NCBI GenBank assembly: GCA_023627715.1 | Contig: JAMAHW010000232.1 | Coordinates: 1-13,534, forward strand | DNA: 13,534 nucleotides | DNA from: Periconia sp. R9002 | Taxonomy: Eukaryota; Ascomycota; Dothideomycetes; Pleosporales; Periconiaceae | Direction of reading: 5' to 3' | Shown here: positions 6,865 to 13,534 of the stretch, piece after piece | Layout of the letters: every line of letters begins with the position of its first letter | Position numbering within the stretch: the stretch's first letter is position 1 | The notes under the pieces: model-generated | What the model saw: only the letters and a program-made list of their open reading frames with translations | Databases searched by the model: none | Told to the model about the DNA's origin: nothing | Position numbers and translations under genes: made by a program

Positions 6865-8790
6865 GCGGCCTGGATAAAGAATGCAAAGGAAATGGTGGAC
6901 ATATGATACGGGATAGGGACTTGGCCCCTTTTACACCAATGCATCAACTCGCTGCTTTACCCAATCCAGAGGAGAGGACGTATGCATACTACGCAAAAAA
7001 TAGGGCCAATGATGATGTGTTTGGGGAGTTTCGGAAACTTCTGGGTTGGATGTTGAGTGTGGTTGGTTTTTAATGTTGGCTCTGTTTGTATGGTAGGTAT
7101 TGGGGAAAGGGAACCTAAGAGAGTGGGGACTGGGGAGAAGAAAGTCTGTGTGCTTGTGTTTCATGTACCCAGTGGAAAAAAGAAAGAAGGAGGAAGATGG
7201 ATGACGATGATGAGCAGTATGAAGACGAAAGATGGAAAAAGAAGGAAAAAGGAAGAAAGGGGGGCGCGGGGGAGAAAAGGCGAAGAAGCAAAGAGTAGTC
7301 ATGTATGGCGTTGTCCTCTGTTTTCTTCTTCTTCTTTTTTGGTAAGTAGAGAATATTGCGTGTTTGTACAGATAAGTTTTCCCCTTTGTTGCTATCAACA
7401 TACGAATAGAATGAATGAATGGATAGGTACCTAGGTAAATCGAGAACAATGACCACCTGAAAGTGCCATGGCCGGGTACAGAAATACATTCACAGGCAAC
7501 GCACTAACTGGCCGCCTACCATAACGATGGCTGTACAATCCAACAAATGGTTGGTTACCTGGATGTCCTACCTTGGTAATTGACTGCTGTTCAAGACCTT
7601 AGCTATGTTGAATGGTTACACAGCTGTCGATTCGGTTCGATCGGCCGGCCAGATGGATGGGTGCCGAGGTTCGAATTCCCAGAAGAATCCAGGGTCTGGG
7701 TCAAGCGTGGCGTAGAGCAAGCTACGGTGAACTAAGCTACGGCGTTGCCGCGCGCGTTGAGTAGTTTACCACGGTATGGGTAGTTACGGGCCTCGGATGG
7801 AGGATATGCCGCGGGCGGGCTGAGAAGGGTTTGCTTCTTCGTTGTTGGGGGCTGTGGATACTATTACGTTAAGCCTGTGTATAAGAATAGAACAAAAAGG
7901 AGAGAAAAAAGTTGTAGTGAGGACGGATTGATGTATGGGAGAAAAGCAACGGGTTGCAGACGAGTTTGATGCAGGAGACGGTTGGATGATGGGTGGAGAT
8001 GTGAGTGTGTGGTAGACGGCAGAGGCGCGGTCATGCATGTGTTTGCATTGCACACATGTCTCAGTCGAGGTGGAAAATGAAATGAAAATGGACCATCCAT
8101 TCCGCATGTGGCCACGCGCCGCGGGAAGATGCATTGAATCAACGTTGGTACACGAGCGAATTTCTGGGTAGTAGGACGAGAGTGTGTGGTCTGAGTTGAT
8201 TGTTGTTTTTTGTTGCACAGCTTTCATATAGACGAAACGGTGGGAGGTGGATCTTTTCCCCTCGCTCGATTTGCGTGATGGGGGCACCTTGTGGGTAGGA
8301 TAGTTGGTTTGCGAAGAGGATGTTCTGTACTGTATAAAAGTCGCCTGAAGTCGTGAGTAAGGTCAGTACCTAGTCATGGGCTGTCAGGTGCATGAAGCTG
8401 TCGATGGGTTGGCAAATGGGATCAATGGGAAGTGTGGGATCATGAGTGAGGGAGGGGAAGAGGGGAGAGACGGAAGCGGTTTAGCGGAGCCAAGGACCCC
8501 AAAGACGCTAAGGACACGCTACAGCCATAGCTTCACGCCGGACGAGACTAGCGATCCGGCTAGAGAGCCAATTGTGGGTGGATGTGCCGGCGGGTAACCG
8601 GGGGGATGCTTGATTTGGCCTGCGGTGCCCCAAAAAATAGGCAGGACAGAAGCAACCATGGCCCAAACAATGGTGATGAACAGCCTGCCTATCACCATAT
8701 TATTGATCTACATGTATACTTGAGGTATATCTATCTGCAATTGTACATGTGCACTGCAATCTCGGATTGCGTCGTCGCTGCCCTGATCTG
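6865..8790. other. Long intergenic region without a supported gene
   Basis: The stretch holds the 3' flank of gene 1 and the distal upstream region of gene 2. Reading frames of 70 to 170 codons exist on both strands, but they are low-complexity or unlike any protein I know, and none has a clear gene structure. A purine-rich stretch runs from about 7174 to 7300. Near 7710-7745 the phrase AAGCTACGG occurs twice, 19 bases apart. No tRNA, rRNA or transposase was found. CA/TG content is normal, so this region has not been mutated by RIP. An unrecognised spliced gene or a non-coding RNA cannot be excluded. Confidence 0.5.
8638..8698 (+). other. Possible RNA pseudoknot or paired inverted repeats
   Basis: TAGGCAGG/CCTGCCTA (left 8638-8645, right 8684-8691) and ATGGTGAT/ATCACCAT (8670-8677, 8691-8698) are two perfect stems that interleave in the order expected of an H-type pseudoknot, with the two right arms abutting. 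Short arms like these can arise by chance. Confidence 0.2.
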
Positions 8791-8823
8791 CCATTCCCTG
8801 ACTTGACCTCCTCCTGGCCTACC

Positions 8824-8842
8824 TATCTTATCTTATCCTATC
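8824..8842 (-). promoter_or_regulatory. Cluster of four GATA motifs upstream of gene 2
   Basis: TATC occurs four times at exact 5-base spacing (8824, 8829, 8834, 8839), which is GATA on the minus strand. Three of the four fit the fungal HGATAR consensus bound by GATA factors such as nitrogen (AreA type) or iron (SreA type) regulators. The cluster lies about 590 bases before the gene 2 start and just ahead of a pyrimidine-rich stretch typical of fungal transcription starts. Use in vivo is inferred. Confidence 0.4.
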
Positions 8843-9129
8843 AAATCTGTCTTTCTTTGCTTGCCGTGCCGTTTGCACTGTCTCTTCCTCCCCAATTCCT
8901 CCATCAATCACCATCCTCCGCTCCACCACAACAACGCAAACAAATCCCAAATCCTACCGTCCCACTCAATTCGCCATTGCAGAGCTTGAACCACTCGTTC
9001 CCTTGCAACTTTGCCGTTTCTCGACCGCCGTCTATCCATCCTCGCCCGCCGCCCACCAACGCCTGTCTCGTCTGTCTCCACTCTCCACATCGACCGTCGA
9101 GAGCCTCGCCACGGTACCATCATCAATCA

Positions 9130-9150
9130 ATGCTAGAGACACAACACTAG
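9130..9150 (+). other. Upstream ORF 1 (6 codons, MLETQH)
   Basis: First ATG after about 8800, ending with TAG at 9148-9150. A minimal upstream ORF in the presumed leader of gene 2; translation is unproven. Confidence 0.35.
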
Positions 9151-9175
9151 GCAACTCCTTACTTGGCCGCCGTGT

Positions 9176-9229
9176 ATGCTGCGCCCTTGCCGCCGACACG
9201 TCTTAGGGGTCGTCGTTGTATTTGCATAG
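9176..9229 (+). other. Upstream ORF 2 (17 codons)
   Basis: Opens at ATG 9176 and ends at TAG 9227-9229. The peptide begins MLRPCRRH and ends in a Val-rich stretch. It lies 25 bases after upstream ORF 1 in the same presumed leader. Confidence 0.35.
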
Positions 9230-9263
9230 GGAAGCCTCTCTCCGGCCGACCCCATTGAGGCCC

Positions 9264-9281
9264 ATGCGTCGACGCCTGTAG
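9264..9281 (+). other. Upstream ORF 3 (5 codons, MRRRL)
   Basis: ATG 9264 to TAG 9279-9281, with three consecutive arginine codons (CGT, CGA, CGC). It is the last upstream ATG before the gene 2 start, 148 bases further on, a distance that would allow reinitiation. Confidence 0.35.
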
Positions 9282-9429
9282 CCCAGCCTAACCACATCCC
9301 GCGACTCAGACATCAATATCGCCCTCACACTGAGTCGCAGCTGGCCTGCCGCCCACCCATCTGTCCACTACCAAAGCCACCAAAGCCACCATACCCGCCG
9401 GCCACGACTCTCAACTGCCTCGTCATCCC

Positions 9430-12426
9430 ATGGCGCGCCACAAGGGATCCAAGTTCTCCTTTCCTCTCCCCGGCCGCAAATCCCATACCAAGTCGGCCCA
9501 GGACGGTGGTCACGATGGGAGCCATGATTTGGCTCCACTCTCCACTCCCCCTCTGACCTCTTCCTCCTCTTTTTCCTCCCCCAGATATCACCAGCAGCCT
9601 CCTTTACGCTACGAGCACAACGCTTCCTCCGCTTCCTCAAAAGCCCAGCGGGTGCTTGGGACCGACCGTCCTCCCTTCCGCCCGAGCTCCAAACAGACGT
9701 CTGCTCTCCCGCCTCCGAGCCCAGCATACGTGACCGTCACCCTCTCTGACGCTGGTTCAGATTACGACGCCAGAACCGCCTCCGATTTCGGCCCTCCCCA
9801 GGAGTACAAGCTGCCCAAGCCTGGTGCTCTGTCGTCCAACCCCAACCGCGCATCCTCCACCATTCTCCCACCCTCCAACATGGCATACGTCGGCAGTGAA
9901 CCACCAGGTTCGCCCTCCAGCACCGTCAGCATGCAGCTACGGCCTCGTGCTTCAGACTCGACCATGCGTTCCCATTACGATGCTCGAAGCTCGCCTTTAT
10001 CCATATCCCAGCAGACATCCAATTCGGCAGTTCGTGATATGGCTCTCAGGAAAGGCAAACCGCCAGTCGTGACTTTGAACGGTTGCAGCAATGGCATTTC
10101 CAATGAACATTACGCATCTAGTCCTCTAGCTCGCGAGACATTCCAGACCGCAAACACCCACACCAAGAGCAAGAAGGAGAACAACCGGAGGAGTAATACG
10201 CCGCGTTTGGATCTGGCCAAATTGTTCCCCAAGCCTAGGAGTAATGGCGGTCAACCGTATGACAAGGGCCTTCTTTCTCCCAGCAAGCTGGTGAACTCGC
10301 CTACCGCCATGTCTGTCAACTCGGATTATTTTCCTCGTCCCATGACGCGCGAGCCCACACCCACCCTTCGAGGCCAATCCAAGCTGACCAAAGCGAGGCC
10401 GCAGCAGAACTCCTCCGCCCAGATGCTCAAAAGACCGACGTCCCCGACTCGGTTGTACAAGCGTGATCAGTACGACAATGCCAAGATCAACGTTCGCAAA
10501 CCACCGCCGGGCATCAAGCATTGGTTCGATGGATTCGATGATGATGATAGCGACGAAATTGACGAAGATGATATGCCTGCTGTTCATTCTCCCCAGCCTC
10601 ACAAGCCTTATGAATATCAGCAGAACAATCCCTCGTCAGGTCGTTTTGAGCGGGCTGCCGCTGCGCCGAAACCACAGCTACCACATGTTGCTCATCAGAT
10701 GCTCGATCCGAGGAAAGCACCGCACATCCATGCCAACTCACACCTCGCCCACCGGTTGAACTCACCCAGTCAAGTCTCGCTGCAAAGCCATTCTTCGCAA
10801 ACCACGGCCAAAACCAAAGATTCGTCACTATCAAAGTCTAATCTGCAAAAGTCGAGTGTTTTGTCTTTCTCCTCGTCTGAAGATGAAGGCGATAGTGATG
10901 TCGATTCAAGCCGAATAGCTAATGAGGCCAAGGTGCCGGTTCGTGACAGCGTCAACATCGCGGACCATGGGGACATTGTCATTGGACAAGCGCAAGCCTT
11001 CCCAGTGCGACCACCCCATACTAGGAAGTCGTCCACTGGGAAGTTGAGCATCATGTCAACATCCACCACTGCCGCTACCATTGATATCATGTACACGCCC
11101 GAGCCATATTCCATACAACAGTTCCCTCGACACTTCGGCAGCAATCAAAGTGTAGGCAGCAGCCGGAGAACGAGTCACGTGAGACAGCAACCTTCTGTTA
11201 TACGCGAGGCCGAAAGCGAGGATGGGCGCCCTCAAACGGCCGCAGCACCACAGTCGCCGTCATCGCGCAGCACTCGTACTTCCACTAGCGAGCCACGTTC
11301 CCGACTCGAAACCCAGAAATTCATGGCTGTGACACCTGAGGAAGAGGCTCTTCTGGAGGCACTTCGCAAGAAACGGGCTGCCATGGTGCAGCAAGGCTGG
11401 GTCGAAGGTTACGCTACGGCGATCAAAAATGAAGAGGTTATGCGTCAGGTCACCCCCCCTGAATCAAAACAGACATCGTATCGGACATCAGCCTTCTTGT
11501 CGGTTGACAGCCCCCCTTCGCAAAGCCCCGTGCGAGTCGTGGATGGGAAGAAGTCCAACAAGAAGACTCCTGCCCCCATTCAAACTCCCCTCGCGTCATC
11601 TGCGATGCGAGGCCGCTCGGCGCATGCTAAGAAATCCAGCGGCGGACTTAGCATTGGGGATGACAGTTCCTACGGAGACACTTCCGATGATCGCCCCACG
11701 CCCACTGACGAAGCAACGCTCGCGCGACGTCTTTCGCCGCCCGTATTTTCCCCACTCGACCTCTTCCCTTCTCCGAAGCGACTGAGTGTTATTTCGCAAA
11801 GTACCACAGACCACTTGTCCCTCCCTTCACCAGTAACACCCGGACCGCGCCATGGAGAATCCGACGTCGTCGTGAAAGTCGCCAGCAGCGAGCCCTCCAT
11901 GCACAGCGACAATGACGAGATAGCCGTCCAAGAAACCGGCATCCTCGATCCACCATCCGGCAGCATCAAACTAGACGATGCAGCCGCGAACCATCGGCGC
12001 CGCCGCACAGCCTCCAGCGGAACCGAGGTGCCTATAACCGTTCTTCAGAAGTCCAGCATCAAAGACCTCCGCCCCGTCTCTGAAGCGTCATCTCGCGCCT
12101 CGTGCACCCCCGAGCCTGTTCACCCTCTCCCTCGCCCCGGCATCCCGAGGAAGAGCTCGCGGCGCAAAAGTCAGCTCTCCATCGCTACCTCGGGTCTCCT
12201 CGCCAGCAGGCAGAACAGCGTCTCGTCCTCTCGCACCTCGTCTCCTGCTCATAACAGTGTAGATCGCCGTACCAGCCGATCTAGTCGCGGGAGCCGCACT
12301 GTGAGTCGCATGAGTAGCAAGGGGAGTTTAGGGAGCACGACCAGCATTGCACGGAACAGCATCAGCGATGATGTACTTGCGGCTTGGGGAAGCCTGGGCG
12401 GGCATTACGATGGTCCGAGAGGTTGA
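9430..12426 (+). CDS. Large disordered Ser/Pro-rich fungal protein of unknown function
   Basis: The 998-residue product is rich in Ser, Pro, Thr, Arg and Gln, has no membrane segment or signal peptide, and is probably disordered. Ordered or conserved-looking islands stand out: the basic N-terminus ARHKGSKFSFPLPGRK (2-17); PRLDLAKLFPKPR (258-270); PPPGIKHWFDG (358-368) followed by an acidic run to about 381; a second acidic Ser-rich patch (about 481-494); a charged helix TPEEEALLEALRKKRAAM (635-652); and the C-terminal ISDDVLAAWGSLGGHYDG (978-995). Three RRxS sites (579-582, 911-914, 946-949) suit basophilic kinases such as PKA, and many SP/TP sites suit proline-directed kinases. Such proteins occur widely in Pezizomycotina without known function; a scaffold or signalling role is only a guess. 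ATG 9430 is followed by G at +4, and the frame is open without introns to TGA 12424. Confidence 0.85.
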   Translation: MARHKGSKFSFPLPGRKSHTKSAQDGGHDGSHDLAPLSTPPLTSSSSFSSPRYHQQPPLRYEHNASSASSKAQRVLGTDRPPFRPSSKQTSALPPPSPAYVTVTLSDAGSDYDARTASDFGPPQEYKLPKPGALSSNPNRASSTILPPSNMAYVGSEPPGSPSSTVSMQLRPRASDSTMRSHYDARSSPLSISQQTSNSAVRDMALRKGKPPVVTLNGCSNGISNEHYASSPLARETFQTANTHTKSKKENNRRSNTPRLDLAKLFPKPRSNGGQPYDKGLLSPSKLVNSPTAMSVNSDYFPRPMTREPTPTLRGQSKLTKARPQQNSSAQMLKRPTSPTRLYKRDQYDNAKINVRKPPPGIKHWFDGFDDDDSDEIDEDDMPAVHSPQPHKPYEYQQNNPSSGRFERAAAAPKPQLPHVAHQMLDPRKAPHIHANSHLAHRLNSPSQVSLQSHSSQTTAKTKDSSLSKSNLQKSSVLSFSSSEDEGDSDVDSSRIANEAKVPVRDSVNIADHGDIVIGQAQAFPVRPPHTRKSSTGKLSIMSTSTTAATIDIMYTPEPYSIQQFPRHFGSNQSVGSSRRTSHVRQQPSVIREAESEDGRPQTAAAPQSPSSRSTRTSTSEPRSRLETQKFMAVTPEEEALLEALRKKRAAMVQQGWVEGYATAIKNEEVMRQVTPPESKQTSYRTSAFLSVDSPPSQSPVRVVDGKKSNKKTPAPIQTPLASSAMRGRSAHAKKSSGGLSIGDDSSYGDTSDDRPTPTDEATLARRLSPPVFSPLDLFPSPKRLSVISQSTTDHLSLPSPVTPGPRHGESDVVVKVASSEPSMHSDNDEIAVQETGILDPPSGSIKLDDAAANHRRRRTASSGTEVPITVLQKSSIKDLRPVSEASSRASCTPEPVHPLPRPGIPRKSSRRKSQLSIATSGLLASRQNSVSSSRTSSPAHNSVDRRTSRSSRGSRTVSRMSSKGSLGSTTSIARNSISDDVLAAWGSLGGHYDGPRG

Positions 12427-13149
12427 GTCGAGTCATCTATCATCTCATCACTATCTATGTCTCATTTGTTTATTGCACGATCTCCTGGGTGGCTTCTTGT
12501 GTGTATTCCTTTGAGCTGGCGTTTACTTCCTCATTCGAAAGGGCCGGGTTGAAATCTACTTTGTTCCATCTCTGGGGTCATCATATATCACGACATTTCC
12601 TTGCTCTTTTTACCTCGTATTTTTTTCATTACTTTGTTTTCATCATTCTGGATTTTTTTTTCCCTTTCTTGAGCGAGTGCGTGGTTTGATACCCTCCCGT
12701 TCTCCTTTTTTTTACACACTTCCATTTTTCTGTCTTCGTCCACCCAACAAAAGCACACTGCTTGGTGCATTTTCACACCACCTCAGCTCACCTCTTATTT
12801 TTCCTTTCTTCCCTTCCATCTCTTTATGTATTATTTCACACAGGCGTATGCATATCTACGGGACAAAGGCTGTTTGGAACCAGATGGATGGATGGATCTC
12901 ACGACGGAAGCGCATGTAACATGTACGTAATCGGGTTCGCGGATGGCGGTTCAGGGGGGTGGGGAGGAAGTTTGTGTGTGGGACGCGAAACATACATTTT
13001 CCTTGTTTCTTCCATACCTCTTCCCCCCTTTGATTGGAAGAAGAAATAATGGGCGGTTATCACATATATATATTTATAATATTTTATATTTATATTCTTC
13101 TTCTTTTTCTTCTCTTCTTTATAATCTATGTGGATCCTTAGCAGATAAA
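12427..13149. other. 3' flank of gene 2 with pyrimidine tracts; no gene seen
   Basis: The stretch is T- and C-rich from about 12592 to 12735 and again at 13092-13120, as is common in fungal 3' untranslated and termination regions. It contains a small GATG/GGAT repeat near 12882-12896 and TA microsatellites at 13061-13092. AAATAA at 13044 could serve as a polyadenylation element, but no canonical AATAAA was found close to the stop. Reading frames here are low-complexity and not convincing. Confidence 0.5.
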
Positions 13150-13534
13150 AAGAAACTATATTTAGGGTAGAGAGTTTAATTTAATTTATTAGAATACTAT
13201 ATATATTTTTAAAATATTCTAAAGTTATTTATATTAAAGGATTTTTTTTTATAATTAATTAGTAAAATTAGTTATAGTATTAATACTAGTTTAAATCTTA
13301 TAGTAATATTTTAGACTAAAAATATATATATAGTAACTTATTAGTTATATAATTAAAGCTTAAAAGTTAGTATTTTAAGTTTTTTTAATAAATCTATTTA
13401 CTATTTAGCTTTTACTATTTAACTTCTACTATCTAACTTTTATAACTTTTATATACTACTAACTATATAAATTAATAATACTTTAGTAACTAGTAACTTA
13501 GTATAAGTAGTTATTAATACTATAATAACTACGC
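13150..13534. repeat. Right AT-rich block of RIP-mutated DNA
   Basis: After the last normal stretch (TGTGGATCC near 13130 and GCAG near 13141), CpA and TpG vanish and the sequence becomes almost pure A and T to the end of the window. This is the same compositional class as the left block. Nearly all of it is accounted for by repeat copy C. Confidence 0.85.
13200..13522 (-). repeat. Repeat copy C, inverted and more strongly mutated copy of B
   Basis: The reverse complement of this segment aligns in order with copy B (3466-3774) and, in its core, with copy A (3001-3110); for instance TAGTTATAGTATTAATACTA here is the complement of the core of A. Compared with B, remaining C and G are mostly replaced by T and A (CCCTAGCC in B against TTTTAGTC here, read in the same sense), which fits heavier RIP. 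The end nearest 13200 aligns weakly, and the other end approaches the window edge, so the true repeat may continue outside. Confidence 0.7.

Larger units (their letters stand above)
8843..9429 (+). promoter_or_regulatory. Pyrimidine-rich presumed 5' leader of gene 2
   Basis: Between about 8850 and 9129 the plus strand is rich in C and T and has no ATG, as is usual around fungal transcription starts and leaders. After that come three short ORFs, then a 148-base ATG-free stretch up to the gene 2 start. The exact transcription start cannot be read from sequence, and an intron in the leader is possible. Confidence 0.5.

Noticed and set aside
7428..7437. Palindrome TACCTAGGTA, also present at 3777-3786.
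   Set aside because: A 10-base palindrome built from a motif common in fungal intergenic DNA. Two copies in 13.5 kb give no support for a function.
7668..7679. GGTTCGAATTCC, which looks like the T-loop (B box) of a tRNA gene.
   Set aside because: The bases on either side do not form a 5-base T stem, and no A box, anticodon arm or acceptor pairing is found at the right distance upstream or on the other strand.
6931..8287. Minus-strand reading frames of 92 to 172 codons in the intergenic region.
   Set aside because: They are low-complexity translations of purine-rich DNA or lack recognisable domains and a plausible gene context. Frames of this length are expected by chance in GC-balanced DNA.
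8376..8806. Two plus-strand ORFs of 73 and 74 codons upstream of gene 2.
   Set aside because: Neither has recognisable features. They overlap each other in different frames and lie in the presumed promoter region.
8749..9150. A 133-codon plus-strand frame before gene 2.
   Set aside because: It begins with GTG rather than ATG and reads through the pyrimidine-rich leader, giving a Pro/Ser-rich artefact. Only its last six codons start with ATG.
12384..12689. A 101-codon frame overlapping the end of gene 2 and its 3' flank.
   Set aside because: It starts inside the gene 2 coding sequence in another frame, and its hydrophobic translation comes from T-rich 3' flank DNA.
1..13534. CRISPR arrays, prophage, operons or bacterial insertion sequences.
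   Set aside because: No regularly spaced identical repeats or bacterial gene organisation are present, and the composition and RIP signature are fungal.

Overview
The window looks like nuclear DNA of a filamentous ascomycete (Pezizomycotina). Three things support this: two large intronless protein genes of fungal type, pyrimidine-rich gene leaders, and two A+T-rich blocks that have almost completely lost CpA and TpG. That loss is the mark of repeat-induced point mutation (RIP), a defence of filamentous fungi that turns C into T in repeated DNA. The class cannot be fixed from sequence alone. The alternation of AT blocks and GC-balanced gene islands resembles Dothideomycetes with bipartite genomes, but this is inference.

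Layout. Positions 1 to about 4016 form the left AT block, made of decayed repeats. It holds the remains of a plus-strand reading frame (1021-1866), a hairpin, tandem-like short repeats and two copies (A and B) of a repeat that occurs again, inverted, at the right end (C, 13200-13522). At about 4017 the composition changes abruptly to a gene island that ends near 13150. The island carries two plus-strand genes. The first (5068-6864) encodes a 598-residue membrane protein with three N-terminal membrane segments, a large glycosylated loop and one C-terminal segment. The second (9430-12426) encodes a 998-residue, low-complexity, largely disordered protein with a few conserved-looking islands. Their 2.5 kb intergenic stretch holds no gene I can support. 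Its right part looks like the promoter and leader of the second gene, with GATA sites and three short upstream ORFs.

Nothing shows that the two genes work together. They share a strand but lie 2.5 kb apart, and each appears to have its own promoter. The points most worth a second look are the inverted RIP-mutated repeat pair bounding the island, the decayed coding frame in the left block, the ATGA-overlapping upstream ORF before gene 1, and the strong G-quadruplex motif and base-skew switch inside gene 1.
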